Part shown: piece after piece, positions 29,851 through 42,017 of the stretch
Numbering within the stretch: position 1 is the first letter of the stretch
Layout of the letters: each line of letters starts with the position of its first letter
NCBI GenBank assembly: GCA_030220185.1
Contig: JASPKZ010007296.1
Location: forward strand, 434,001-498,000
Origin: Diploptera punctata
Lineage: Eukaryota > Arthropoda > Insecta > Blattodea > Blaberidae
Direction: 5' to 3'
Length of the DNA: 64,000 nucleotides
Made by a program: the position numbers and the translations under genes
Notes under the pieces: generated by a model
What the model was told of the DNA's origin: nothing
The model's input: the letters and a program-made list of their open reading frames with translations, nothing else
Database searches by the model: none

Positions 29851-30139
29851 GTAGTGGGAATGAGTTAATGCTACTCCAAAAGACAATTATAGGCTGATAA
29901 ATTAATAAAACTTTATATTTATTTATAAATTAGTAAATTTAATTCAATTTGTTAAATTTTAATAAATGAATTCTGAAATAGCTAGAGTTCCTAATCAATA
30001 ATGCAAACAGTAGTAATGAACGACTTATGCTGCTCCAAAAGAAAATTATAAATTAATAAATTTTAAAAACCCGATTAATTGATAAATATAATTTAATATA
30101 AAATTAATTTAATGCAAGTAATAATTTTTTGTTGCTTTA
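29851..30139. other. No feature
   Basis: AT-rich spacer between repeat X and SINE-A. Confidence 0.4.
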
Positions 30140-30151
30140 TTTAAAATTATA

Positions 30152-30506
30152 TCCATCCATCCATAGTAATTCTGCCTGAAGGCAGGCCCTTCACTGCAAT
30201 CATAGCATTTTCATGCTATGCTTGCAGCTTTACTAGGGAATTGTGTAGGTGTGGTAGCTTCCCGTTGCTTTCCACACCGGTGAAGGATGGTGGTGATGAT
30301 GATAATGATAAGGATGATGATGATGAAGATGATGGCCATATGAATTCGGGGACCGTTTGGGCCTTAAAGTTTTCCTGACATTTGTCTTACAGGTGAGGAA
30401 AAACCCCGATAAAAACCTCACCCAGAAAAACTGCCCCGACCGGGGATCGAACCTGGGCCCGCTGCGTGACAAGGCAGCACGCTACCTCGAGACCACAGCG
30501 GTGGAC
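30152..30506 (-). mobile_element. SINE-A, full length
   Basis: 355 bp tRNA-derived SINE on the - strand: tRNA-like head (GCTGTGGTCTCGAGGTAGCG; B box GGTTCGATCCC), core GTGAGGTTTTTATCGGGG, a GAT-rich stretch, 3' end GGCAGAATTACTATGGATGG with (TGGA)n tail. TSD TTTAAAATTATA at 30140-30151 and 30507-30518 (12 bp). Confidence 0.88.
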
Positions 30507-30518
30507 TTTAAAATTATA

Positions 30519-30919
30519 TAAGAAAACAAAAATTTAATTTTTAAATAGAAAATGAAGATGTCATTTCTCGATGAAAATACAATAAAAAAATTAGTATTTT
30601 TTTTTTTTAATTTTCAGCTTAACTTTAACAAATTTAATAATATGTGGAATTAAATAAAACAATGTTTATTACGAGCTCCAAAACACATGGTTATTATATG
30701 GTTAGAATACCAGTATTATTATAGCCTCACTCTGATGGTTAACAGTTTATATAAAAGCGGGTGCCGCGAAGTAATGCTTAACATGCGGTGTTGTCACGTC
30801 TCCCATAGTGCTATGGGCATTTATTACACAATGGCAGAAGACATTGATTATTTAAGTTATTTAATTCTTATGTTATTATTTGATATTGTTTAACTTTTAA
30901 AATTATATATGTATTTATT
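30519..30919. other. No feature
   Basis: AT-rich spacer without recognised genes. Confidence 0.4.
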
Positions 30920-31270
30920 TATTTTTATGCTGATGATGTAGCATTATTAAGCGATAACGAGATACGGTCAACACACACACACACACACTATTGAAGAACA
31001 CTAAGAAATTGGGATTGAAAGTAAACATCAATAAAACTAAATATATGTTCACACATAGAAATGCATTATATAATGGAAATGGACAAATTATTATAATGGA
31101 AGTGGACAAATGAAGGAAATTTTGAAGAAGTGGCTGATTTCAACTATCTAGGAACAACATGTTACTCAGGGCTGACATCAATTAATGCATGCACTAATAT
31201 AAACATTGAAGTCTCTATATGAAAGTTATATAAACGGAAAATATTTAATATAAAAACAAAGATCATAATG
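30920..31270 (+). pseudogene. LINE reverse transcriptase palm fragment
   Basis: YADDVALLSDNE is the catalytic box; after an (AC)n insertion (30972-30989) come LKVNINKTKYM and DFNYLGTTCYS. Several frame breaks. Truncated both ends. Confidence 0.75.
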
Positions 31271-31404
31271 ACATAAATAATAAAACAAAATATAATCATA
31301 ACAACAGTTTAAATCAGTGCGAGTATCTAGTGTACACGGTACATATCTTCGCACCAGCAGAAGAATTCAACCAGCGTACATGTCACATACCTCCATGCTG
31401 TCTG

Positions 31405-31905
31405 GTTAATATCAAGTTAGCACCAAAAAATGATTTCAGTCTAAATAAACTTATCAAAACTAACAAAAATGAAAGGATTGATGAAGGAACAAATCAGGAA
31501 TATACCAGATAAAATGTGCTGATTGTGATAAGATTTGCATAGATAAAACAAAGAGGAACTTGCCCATTAAAATATAAGATCACATTAGAAATGTAAAAAG
31601 TGGAGAAGAGAAAAATGTACAGTAGCTGCCCACTTCTGGTAAGAAAAACATAAAATTGATTTAAACATTAAATTGTTAAAACAGAAAACACTAAAGGGAT
31701 CATAATTTTAGAGAAAATCTATATCCAGAAGAATAAAAATAGGATTATGAATTTTGAAATTTCTGGGGAAAAATACAAGATTTACAAGTTCTTTGGTCTG
31801 CCAGAAGATGCAGCGAAGTAGACATCCGGGGCCAACAACATAAAAATCAACAGTGTGGACAAACTGATGATGATATGAACAACATATTGAAACATGTCAA
31901 ATAAA
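31405..31905 (+). pseudogene. PLE (PLE-d-like) endonuclease region, heavily decayed
   Basis: IKLAPKNDFSLNKLIKTNKN, traces of the GIY-YIG domain, then EKIYIQKNKNRIMNFEIS and FFGLPEDAA. Many stops. It ends with a well-preserved hammerhead (31864-31898). Confidence 0.7.
31864..31898 (+). ncRNA. Hammerhead motif, PLE-d-like, different stem II
   Basis: CTGATGA, T, stem II GATATG/CATATT with AACAA loop, GAA, palindrome ACATGT, C. Same stem III as PLE-d but a completely different, still fully paired stem II. Stem I not obvious. Confidence 0.65.
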
Positions 31906-31914
31906 ATTTGAAAT

Positions 31915-32690
31915 TCATTGGAGAACATTTTGTTTAAACAACTCACCTCATAGGATTCATGCATCCATGATTATCGCGGTTTCAAACACAGTCGTGTTCA
32001 TCCTCAGCCATAACTCCGACTGACGAAATTCTTCGGCCATCAACTGTTCTATTGTCGCCATCTTCAGTGCTGCCATCTGTGGTTGAATTTATGAACTTCG
32101 AAATCAAAGTAATTTCGTTAGAGATATCAAAATTCATTGATCTATCTTTATTTTCTGAATGTATATTTTCTCCCAAACTGTCAATTCCAAAGGCTTCTCT
32201 ACTTGTTTTTAAAGTTTAGTTTCTATTCTAATTTTATGATGTTCTAATAAACTATGGCAGCAATTGCAGATTTTTCAATTTCACAATTTTTAATATTTCT
32301 GAAATGTTCTTTTGTCCAAATTTCTAAATTCCTTTTTGTTTTTCCTATATAAACTTTATTGCAATCTTCACAACTTATTTGATAAATTCCAGATTTCTTA
32401 CTGTTTGGGATATTGACTTTTTTATTGGTACTTAGAAGATTACCCAGACTAAATTTATTTATTGGTTATATTATTTTTAGTCTGATCATCTTACCTCAAT
32501 ATTAATGTTGATTTGTTCTCGAACATGTTTCAAAACAATTCTGTTTTTCGTCAGCTATTTATTTATTGGTGCCAAAGAAATTTTGTATTTGTCAATTTTT
32601 TTTTTTAAATCTTCTATGCATTTCAGGATGGTAAGTAATTTTCTTGTATTTTTTCTTTCCTTTGCAATTTTGTAAATATAAACCCTAGAT
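31915..32690 (-). pseudogene. PLE-b terminal repeat and GIY-YIG fragment
   Basis: - sense: truncated terminal end at 31915, hammerhead relic (CTGAGGA, stem II GAACAC/GTGTTT), C-terminal peptide (MNFDISNEITLISKFINSTT), damaged GIY-YIG with CEDCNKVYIGKT. It is interrupted by the 91 bp element at 32466-32556 and fades out by 32690. Confidence 0.72.
32466..32556 (-). mobile_element. 91 bp PLE-d mini-insertion (hammerhead plus 3' end)
   Basis: In sense (- strand) it starts AG-CTGACGA, i.e. right at the hammerhead core, runs through stem II, GAA, ACATGT and TTGAGGTAAG, and ends at the truncated PLE-d point AATAATATAA. TSD ATTTATTTATTGG at 32453-32465 and 32557-32569 (13 bp). Single orientation, no coding sequence. 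Confidence 0.85.
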
Positions 32691-32984
32691 TAATAACATA
32701 ATAAGAATGTATTTAGCTCACTGATCATAGATTACTCATAGCATATTTAAAATGTATCAGTTGGAAGAGCAATAAGTAAAAGAATATTGGGAATCAAATG
32801 TTGGAAAGTGGCAGTAAAATAAACAAAGGTTTTGAAGAGAAAATTAAAAAAGAGTTGATGAAAAATGTGTCCTGCACTATGGCCAAGAGATATAATGTAT
32901 CATGCTTTGGCTCAGAACTATGTGATATATGCTGGTTTGAGTCCCTAGGGAGAAGAAATGTTGTTGTTAATTTTCATAAACTGT

Positions 32985-33170
32985 ATGGTATCGATGCCCA
33001 CCCAGCTACTTGAGGAATTTGGGTAGCTATGATAAGTAGCAGCTTAAGGTAGAGTAAACTAACCATAATGGCTGTGAGAATCAACTGGTCATCTCTAAAC
33101 TGGCTGAATGATAATTCACTTCTGTGATTAACACACGTGGTTGTGAGGTTAACAGCTGAATGTTAGATTA
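32985..33170 (+). repeat. SINE-D fragment
   Basis: TCGATGCCCACCCAGCTAC through TGATTAACACACGTGG matches the SINE-D body at 19440-19610 in reverse. tRNA head absent. Confidence 0.6.
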
Positions 33171-33384
33171 AGGGTCTTCTAGACAAACATAAATGAAAAT
33201 ATGATAAAGTATAGAGTGGAAAAATATGGTGAAATATATTAAAAAGAAGATTTCAGGAAGAAATAATTAAAAAATAAACAAGAAGATAAATGTGGTAACT
33301 ATGTAAATATAGAAAACAGAAAAATAAATTGAAAAAAGTGTTAATTAAATGGAGGAACATTTTAAGGAAATGTAGATCAGATGT

Positions 33385-33532
33385 CTTCTTCTTCTTCTTC
33401 CTTCCAAGTATTAGGCCAAGGCCTGTTACGATCCTATAGAAAATTTTCCCTTCAGCGTCTTCCAGGAAATTCTCGTATAAGACTTGAAAGCATAATAATA
33501 GTCCCTTCGATTGGTTGCTGGCCAAAGGAAGG
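33385..33532 (-). mobile_element. LINE 3' end with (GAA)n tail
   Basis: Longer copy of the 22511-22638 insertion; tail run (CTT)n at 33381-33400 on the + strand. Confidence 0.7.
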
Positions 33533-33559
33533 CAAGACCAGTGATGGGGCTGCCATCTT

Positions 33560-33815
33560 ATAGCCTCTGGTCAGGCTTTTCTGGAAAAGAAAAGAAAATA
33601 AAGGAAAGAAGAAATGGAAGAAAGGAAAGACTCCCTAGCCCTCGGATGCCCTAATAGCGTCGGGGTCGAAAAAAACAAGAGTTAACCAAGAGAGGTTAGA
33701 TAGTAAAATTAAAAGAGTGCAAAACACAAGTAAGTGGAAAAAATGTTTTGCTCAGGTTGGGCACCTTGTGGTCGCCATCCACATATCCCCTAGATGAGGA
33801 CCCCTGATGGGTAGA
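33560..33815 (+). repeat. GC-richer dispersed repeat
   Basis: CTAGCCCTCGGATGCCCTAA, TAGCGTCGGGGTCGAA and GTGGTCGCCATCCAC recall a sequence widely repeated in insect genomes, from memory; the class cannot be fixed here. Confidence 0.4.
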
Positions 33816-34170
33816 TCAGATGTAATTTTGAAAAAGACAAAGATACTTATATTAAAAGAAATAAAGACAAATCAAAGTTAAGATGGATGGAAAGAAAAAA
33901 TAAAGAATAGTTGAGTTTGGGTTATTTGGGAAGTAAAATTATGACTAATGGTAAAATACAAGAAGAAATAGGGCAAAGGATTTGAAAAAAATGCATATTT
34001 CCACCACAGGTTAAAGTACATAATCTGAAGAGATTGCTGGCAGGTGAACACAGAGGTTTGAATCTAAACTGAGAGATCATAAAAAAGATCAATACTAGTA
34101 AAATTCATATCAAATTCAGTTGAGGTGAAGTCATATGATGAAAGTTAAAAATTAAATTGTACCTGTTGAA
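33816..34170. other. No feature resolved
   Basis: A-rich sequence leading into decayed PLE-a coding sequence. Confidence 0.4.
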
Positions 34171-34334
34171 AAAAAAATGACGCAAACAATATAACAAAAC
34201 TTGAAAGATAATCTAATAATAACAAAACATGGGTAACATTAACATGCATAGGAAATGAAACCACAAAACTAGCCAGAACTGTGAAGAAGATAAATAAAAA
34301 CATTAACATAGCTTATAAAACCGGAAACAAATTA

Positions 34335-34763
34335 TCATCATCGCTCCAGGGATTAGGCAATTGTCCGTTCCAACTTCATAATGCATCAGCCCAACGTCTT
34401 CTAGGTCTTCCAACATCACGCCTTCCTCTTGCTAACAATGGATATCTCTCCTTACTCATTCCATCCATGTGATCAATCCATTTCTGTCTGTAATTCGTGA
34501 CTTTATCCAATAAAGGCTGTACTTTCAATTCTTCTCTTATATCCTCATTTCTTATTCTATCAAGTCTTGTACATCCTTTTACTTGTCTTAGGAACCGCAT
34601 CTCTGCCGTCTGTATTCTATCCTTCTGTCTTTTCACTGGAGCCCAAGTTTCACATCCATACAATATTGTGGGAACCGCCATAACATTATATATTTTTATC
34701 TTGGTTTCTTTTCTAATTTTATTTGTGAATGTTCTCTGTATTGTTCCACACACCGTCTGAAAG
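34335..34763 (-). mobile_element. LINE insertion in PLE-a, 5'-truncated
   Basis: TSD GGAAACAAATTA at 34323-34334 and 34764-34775 (12 bp). 34753-34376 encodes the RT thumb and C-terminus: MAVPTILYGCETWAPVKRQK, MRFLRQVKGCTRLDRIRNED, GRPRRRWADAL, with one open frame of 125 codons. The 3' tail is a short (TGATGA) run. Confidence 0.85.
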
Positions 34764-34818
34764 GAAACAAATTAAACAATATAATATATAATGGCATAGA
34801 ATAACACAACAAATTCAA

Positions 34819-35215
34819 CAACAAGGGAGTCTACAAACTAACATGTAAAGATTGTAATCAATTTTATATTGGCAGGACAAGCAGAAATTTCAATACAAGA
34901 TATAAAGAACACCTAAAATATTTCATACACGTGGGTGATAAATCAAGCTATACTAAACATCTCATTAACGCAAGTCATCGAATGAACACAATTGAAAATA
35001 CTCTCATGATAATCCACCGAGAAAACATTCCAGCTAGGATAAATATATTTGAAGACCTTGAAATTATAAAGAAAACAAACACCACATCACTTCTTAATGA
35101 GAATACATCCCAGTCAAACCCATTATACGAGATTGTCAAAAACAAGTCAGTTGCTGCTGCAAACAGTACACAACAACAAGTAGCGGAAGCTCAACCTGCA
35201 GAAGATGGAAGATAA
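34819..35215 (+). pseudogene. PLE-a GIY-YIG endonuclease domain
   Basis: NNKGVYKLTCKDCNQFYIGRT (GVY in place of GIY, YIG kept, CX2C), NTRYKEHLKYF, KHLINASHRM, IHRENIPARINIFEDLEIIK, SNPLYEIVKN to stop at 35213-35215. The frame is open but lacks the RT because of upstream decay. Confidence 0.75.
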
Positions 35216-35290
35216 CTTCCGAAAGCGCTCCAGTTAATTTTATATACAATATATTAACAAAGTTGAGGACGACGGCACTTACCAACAGGT

Positions 35291-37204
35291 ACAATTTAAT
35301 TTTTAACTTTCATCATATAAAAAGATGCAATATTCATTTATTACTATGCACATTGATTTACTCTTATCACAGTCTGTAAGTTTATCAAGCCTGTGAAAAT
35401 TACATTTACACAATCCAACATTCATTGATTTCGTGACAATGTCCAATGTCAAGGGAAAAATAAAGAAAGCCCATTTTACCACTGTAAGAATAATAATTGT
35501 TTATACACAAACTAACAAATTTCTCTGCAGTACTTAACATTCTGGTTAATATTTATACACTAAAACCGCTGTTCTATGTGGTGACCACCAAGTTCGTTAA
35601 CACCCATTGTACATGCGAATAATGTTCTGGTACACTGGCTCCATCTTAATCTTATCCAATTTATTTCTCAATAAACATTTTGAAAGCATTTGTATTTTCA
35701 TACATTCAAGTGACATAATCTGCCCATCTCAATCTCCTAGAGCAGTTATTTTCAACTGTCCCAAGTTGTGACGTCAGAGCATGCTTCCACTCTCAGAGCC
35801 AAGAGAGAAGAAAGACAGAGATGAGCAGTGGAGGGTGTGTAGCAGTGTTCGCAATAGACCAGATGTACTTCAAAGACCATCGATTCTAATAAACTTTTTG
35901 TTTAGGGTAAGTTATACATTTTTATTTGAATGATAGCGAAATACATAGTGAGTACATAGGGTTAAGTGGAGGTGCACAAGCCCAATAAAAGTTTTCTTCA
36001 AAATAAACAAAGAAATAGTTTGATTCTTGGAAAAAAAGTATGGTAGACTTACAAAAATTCTGATTATTACCCTACAAGGAAATATACAAATCAACCGAAA
36101 TGCCATATCGAGTGAAGACTTTCCAACAAATGGTTCTTTCTATGGGAATATCAATTAAGCAACAAGTACTGCACATTTTTCCAAATTTGCAATGTGTGTT
36201 GTGTTCACTAGTGCTGATGATTTTGAAGAGACTTAAATCAGGAATTTAATTTCAAGAATTGGACAATCTTGACTCAGAATTTTAAATTCTTACTACTCCA
36301 TAGTCAATTAAGTTTGCTTTGCAAGTGGAACTTCTTGGTGGGATTCGAAACGGAGAAATTGTTGCTTGCACGGAGTCCTTATTTGCAGCACTCATTCCCA
36401 TTGAGCTAAATGATCCAGTAAAATGTTTGCATGAGAGGCTAAATATTTAAATATTGTGAAAAAAAGTGTTTTTGCCCAAATTGTATAACGATTTTCTTAT
36501 TTATTTGTCAATCATTTGAAATATCCATTTAATTACTTCTTCTTGTTGATAGGAAGGTTCATTCAACAGGATTAATGAATCATATTTAAAGAGAATTTCT
36601 TTGAATAAAAACCTTGATAGCAAATTTGTTTTAGGGTACAGATTCTGCAACCATAAATGCCTACATCTAGTTTTATGACATATTACTCCTTCATTCCAGT
36701 TCCATCTTATGCCACCGCTTCAAAATGGGCAGGTGTGCTCCTTAATCTCTACCTTACTTACTTTGGAGCCTGAGAAAAATTCTTTACGTCACAGAACATT
36801 CAGTTGGAAATAAATTCATAGACCAAGATAATATTTCATAGAGTAGCAATATAAATGATATATAATAGTTACCCATTGTAAAGGTTTCTCCATTATCATT
36901 TCTAACGAGTCTACTTGCTTTAATTGTAATTGATTTATTAGCGAATTCTGAAGAAATATAGCTATGGAGGTTGTTCTCATGAAAAAAATTTTGAAAATAA
37001 TTATAAATCTTTATCAATCCTTACTTATTGTTAGTAGGTACCGAAAATTACCATGACAAAGTATATATATATGTGTGTGTGCAGTGGCATGCATGAACTC
37101 AAGCACTGTTGGGGCAATTATATATTAATAATTTCGGATATTTGCCAAATTTAATTCAATTAATACTTTTAAAATTCATGACGAAACACTGTTGAGGTTT
37201 AATA
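35291..37204. other. No gene recognised
   Basis: 1.9 kb of AT-rich sequence. I found no SINE head, PLE terminus or exon with convincing splice sites. Confidence 0.45.
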
Positions 37205-38560
37205 ATTAAATTAAACCTCATAGTGTTCTTTCCCTGTGAAAGTTAAATAAATAACTGTTGAGGTTACTATATACAACACAAGAATGATGTCATATGACAT
37301 AAAAAACCTATATACAAATATTTCCACTGATGAAACATTATGAATAATAGAACAACAATTAAAAGAAAACAAAACTGAAAAAATATATATAAAACAACTA
37401 AGCACAGCACTAAAAACAAACTTATTTTAAATTTAATAACAAATTTTTCATACAAGAAGACGGTGTACCAATGTGTAGCTCTACATCCAGCATCATTTTG
37501 GAAATCTTTTTACAGAACCTAGAAGATAAACACTTTGAAAATCTAAAAGAATAATTCAACATAAAATTAATAATAAGATTTATCGACGATCTTCTAATTA
37601 TTTGTGACAATGAAAATTCAATGGAAAATGATATTTTGACTGAACTGAATAAAATGCATGAAAAAAAATAAAATTCACGGAAGAAATTGAGAAAAATAAT
37701 GCGATCAACTATCTACACCTCACAATAACAAAAAATCTAAATAGCAACAGTTTAGACATCAGCATTTATAGAAAACCAATTACTGATACAATCACCATTC
37801 ATAAAAATCTAGGCACCCCCCACAACAAGTCAGTACCTCATTAGCAGCATGAGAAAACTACCGCTCAACCAAGAAAATTACAATAAAGAACTGAAATACA
37901 TCAAACTTCTAGCATCAGAAAATGGTTATAATGAAGAAATAATTGACAAACAAATAAAAAAGGAAGAATTAGTAAACTTAACAGGATTAAATAAAGAAAT
38001 GGATAATAATAAAACTAAATGGTTAACTCTCACATATACTGGTCCCAAAACACAAAAACTGGCTAAAACCATCAACAAACAAGAGAAAAATGCAAGGATT
38101 GCCTTCAGAACAACCAACAAATGAAATAATGTAATCACAAATTAAATAGACATTTAAAAAACAAAGGGGTTTATAAACTAAAATGCAGCAGCTGTGAGAA
38201 GATTTATATTGGCAGAACAACTAGAAATTGCAACATACGATATGACGAACATCTTAAGGACTTCAGATTTAATGAAGGCAAATCTCGTTTTACAAAACAT
38301 GTCATAGAAACAATTTAATACCATCAACAACACTTTATCCATCATCCATAGAGAAAACAACAAACTAAAAATCGACATTCTCGAAGAGATCAATATACTA
38401 AAAGAAACCAAAAATACTCACCCAGTGATGTCAACCCGCTCTACAAAATTCTCACGAACAACCAGTACCGATTTACAAGCTGAAGATGAATCATATGCTT
38501 CGAAAGTACTCCACACCCTACATCCAAAGATGAGGAAGACTGAGGTCTCAGGTATTCTAT
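37205..38560 (+). pseudogene. PLE-a RT plus GIY-YIG, decayed
   Basis: Starts with a PLE tail-like piece (ACCTCATAGTG at 37215). RT: SYDIKNLYTNISTDETL, FIQEDGVPM, RFIDDLLIICD (catalytic FIDD), INYLHLTI, ISIYRKP; connector MRKLPLNQENYNKELKYIKL; GIY-YIG LKCSSCEKIYIGRTTRN. About six frame breaks. Ends NPLYKILTNN and a hammerhead relic near 38478-38515. Confidence 0.78.
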
Positions 38561-39126
38561 TTTTATATTATAAATTTAATTCAAATCAATTATGCATGAA
38601 CATCAAAATTCCCGCAATCGGTTTGATGGAGCCTTCTGCATATTCACATTATCTCCATAGAGGAACACATAGAATGTTTCCTCTACGTTATCCCCACTAA
38701 ATCAGCTATTTCACCAGCTAGCTGAACCCAGAAGCGTCACAACTCAAATAAGTATACTGTACACAAGGTCGAATGACCTATCGATTCATGAAACATTCAT
38801 TGGACGAAGAAACGTGATAGGCTGATTTGGAAAGCACCAATTCCTCATTAATAGAATTTTTAGAAATAACATCTTCAATTTATAATATTTAATTCATGTT
38901 AATTATATTTTTACAAAATACAAAAAGAAAACTAAATAAAATTATGTGGTACGTTTTGTCAGGTGTAGCAACCTGTTAATGTAAGAAGCTTTATTTATAT
39001 TATATATCTGAATAATAACAATTGAATTATTACAAACGTGTATATATTATTTGTGAAAAGTAACAGTTGAATTAATATCGCACTGAGTTCATTGAAAGCA
39101 TTATTAACATTTTTTATAAGTTTTAA
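38561..39126. other. No gene recognised
   Basis: Non-coding; nothing supportable. Confidence 0.4.
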
Positions 39127-39540
39127 ACTTCTTCTTCTTCTTCCTTCCAAGTATTAGGCCAAGGCCTGTTACGATCCTATAGAAAATTTTCCCTCCAGCG
39201 TTTCATAGGACGGCCCAGTGATCTTCGTCCTCTTGGTATATATTATAAACACTTTGGGGATCCGATTTGAACTCATTCTTTCAGATGGTGTTTCCAATTA
39301 GTTGGTACTGTTTAATATATTCCAAATTGGCGTAGTCTTCAATTTCTTTTAAAGATATCGGTGTTCCTTTTCCGGTCCCATCTGGTGTACCCGCTTGTTC
39401 TGGCGCATGAATCTCATTTCACAAGCCGTTATTCTGCTTTCATGTTGTTTTTTTAGTGTTCCATGCTTCACTACCATAGGTCAACACTGGTCTAGCAAAG
39501 TGTTATATAAACGTAATCTGTGTTTTTGAGTTTTAAACTG
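39127..39540 (-). pseudogene. LINE RT C-terminus with (GAA)n tail
   Basis: - sense: relics of TLLYG-like and MRFMRQNK, LGRPMKRW, followed directly by the tail found alone at 22511-22638 and 33385-33532. This links those tails to one LINE family. Confidence 0.65.
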
Positions 39541-39729
39541 TTACAGATAAATGTGATTTATCAATTTAGTAAAAATGAATGTAAGTGACTGTATAATTTA
39601 TAATTTACATACTCGTTCAGACCTTTCAACGAAAAAATTGACCTCATAAAACATTGTAGGCCAACTCCAGATTTAACAAAAAAATACAAGGCAGTTTAGT
39701 ATCATTGCATATGTTGCTTATATTAAATA

Positions 39730-41263
39730 CCCTACTCAAAAAAATTAGAGGAACACATGTTTAAACCAAAACACGGGAATGAATTGTAAACACGGGAAAA
39801 CAATTGTAATTATAAATTGAAGATTAATGTAAAATTAGAATAGACATTCAAACAATATTTTCTTGTACAGTATTAGCAATATGAACAAGTTATCATTTGT
39901 AACAGAAAACAAAGTGGAAATTTGAGATTTACAATTTTTGGAATCAATGTTTCCATGGTTATTTCAACACTTAGTGCTTAGTGTGTCCTCCGTGAGCCTG
40001 AATGACCGCATTACACCTACAAGGCATGCTTCGCAGAAGCCTTCTTACAGAAACTTGTGAGATTCTCTCCCATTCCTCGGTGAGTGCATGTGAAAGTTCT
40101 TCAAGGTTCTGAGGTACAGCAGGATGCTTACAAACAAGTTTTTCCAATTTATCCCACATATGCTCGATCGGATTAAGGTCCAGACAGCATGCAGGCCAGT
40201 CCATCACCCGAATTTGGCATTCTTGCAGGACATCTCTGGTAGCCTGTGCTGTATGACATCTAGCATTATCTTGCATTAGAAGAAAATTAGGGTCCATACA
40301 ATAAGCAAAGGTTGGAGGATAATGTCATTAATGTAAATATCAGCATTCATGCGCTGTTGAACAACGACAAGCTCTGTCCGAGACTCAATAGTAATCCCCC
40401 CCCCAAACCATCTCCAAATCTGTCACGTTCAATAATTGTGGCTGGATCAAAACATTCACCAGGATGTCTCCATACACGTGTACGACCATCAGAATCTGTT
40501 AGACGAAATCTTGATTCGTCCATGAATAAAACACCCTTCCATTGGCGGAGCTGCCATTTGACATGATTCTGAGCAATTCGCAGCCGGACTTCTTTGTGCT
40601 GATGTATTAAACGAGGAGCTTTAAAGGGGATTGTAGACCTCAACCTTGCATTTCTCAGTCTATTTCTTACAGTCTGATCAGAAATTACTGTCCCAGTTGC
40701 TGTGTGTAAATGATTTTGTAGATCTCTGGTTGTAGATTTTCTTCTGCGCAAAGCTGATAAGACAAGAGAAATCTATTCTGTATGCCTGTAGTCTTCTTCT
40801 TACAACCTTGCCCGGGTCTCCTTTTGTATCCATGTGTCTTTCTATATCGCCTCCACAGCTTATGGATGATGGAAGGGCTGACATCAAGAATCCTAGAGAC
40901 ATGGCGAATGGAATGACCATCTTCAATCAATGCAACTGCTCGTGCTACTGATGTTTCATTCAGATGTCTCATTGCTCTGTATTAGCTTCAGAGAACACAA
41001 AAATAACAATTCCCTACCACAGATTATTCTTCAAACCTGTTTTAAAAAAAATAAATCAATACGAACTCACTTTGGTTTTTCAGCAACTCTTGGAATTTCA
41101 CTAACATATTCAGAGAAAGATTAATAAAACCCAGAAGATCTTCAATCTGATTTTAAACAATACTTGAACTCAAAACATCTGACTCTCAAGAATTAAATTG
41201 TTACAATATTTATTTTGTGGCTTTGGTTTAAACATGTGCTCCTCTAATTTTTTTTAAGTAGTG
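39730..41263 (-). mobile_element. Tc1-like DD34E element
   Basis: 1534 bp, TA at both ends (39728-39729, 41264-41265). Terminal inverted repeats CCCTACTCAAAAAAATTAG / CACTACTTAAAAAAAATTAG continue into GGAACACATGTTTAAACC. Single transposase on the - strand. Confidence 0.9.
39971..40972 (-). pseudogene. Tc1-like transposase, frameshifted
   Basis: N-terminus MRHLNETSVARAVALIEDGH and HVSRILDVSPSIIHKLWRRY (helix-turn-helix). Catalytic FMDESRF, MQDNARCHTA and LDLNPIEHMW, with 34 residues between the second Asp and Glu (DD34E). At least three frameshifts (about 40780, at the C run 40396-40403, about 40300). Inactive. The family is usually about 340 residues. Confidence 0.88.
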
Positions 41264-41594
41264 TATATTGAATTGTGCATGCTTGAGTATGAATTTTAAA
41301 ATGTTCATTTTTATATGTTGTATTATTATGGAAGATTAATGGAAACATATTTACAGTAATAAATGTTCATACTATTTATAAACTGAATAATTTGGAATAA
41401 AGTTTTATATACTATAAGTAATATTTTGGTCATACAGCTGGGGCACATGTATGTGTGTCAATGCTCTACCGGTCACATTTTTTTTGTTTTTGAAACCAAA
41501 TATGACTTATAACAATTAATTGACAAATATAAGTTTGAGTTCGCTAACCAGCAAAATCGAGTCATTGAGAGTGGGGGTTAACTTGAAGCAAAAA

Positions 41595-41753
41595 TTAACC
41601 CTCTGCATGCCACTGGTAAAATTTCTTTGTCAGAGATTTAAATTGGATCCGCCAATGTGATTGACTTTGCAAGTAGTTTAAGTATATTATCTGGCAGGTA
41701 ATGGACAGAGCATCAGAGCCAATCTAATCAGCTCACAGTACCTAAAGGGTTAA
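41595..41753 (-). mobile_element. piggyBac-type MITE, uninterrupted copy
   Basis: 159 bp counting both TTAA sites. Ends TTAACCCTCT and AAGGGTTAA match the piggyBac rule (TTAA target, CCC termini). Same family as 48547-49651, opposite orientation, without the mariner insertion. Confidence 0.75.
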
Positions 41754-42017
41754 AAAACAGCTCTAGTAGTCATAATTTTGATTTTTCACAAGTTTGGTAA
41801 AGATGGTTAGGTTAGTTATTCTCCAAAAATCACCAAAATCCAACCATTAAGACGAGGTGTTCATCTGAAAGCCAAAACTTAAAAATCTGACGGTCGTCAT
41901 GTTTTGTTTTCTTGCAATAAAACTTGATACATACAATTATCAAGAAATATTTATTCCATACACTAGCAAAATCAGATCATAAATTGAACTTGCTAATGAA
42001 TTAGCTTAATATACACA

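Larger units (their letters stand above)
34171..35290 (+). mobile_element. PLE-a copy split by a LINE
   Basis: Left coding part 34230-34334 (TKLARTVKKINKNINIAYKT), LINE insertion 34335-34763, then GIY-YIG and terminal repeat with hammerhead relic at 35200-35238 (stem II GGAAG/CTTCC, GAA, AGCGCT; core mutated to CAGAAGA). Confidence 0.75.

Noticed and set aside
30233..30472. His-rich ORF (HHHHP runs)
   Set aside because: It is the GAT-rich stretch of SINE-A read on one strand, not a gene.
40312..40566. + strand ORF opposite the Tc1-like transposase
   Set aside because: It is the antisense shadow of the transposase catalytic region.
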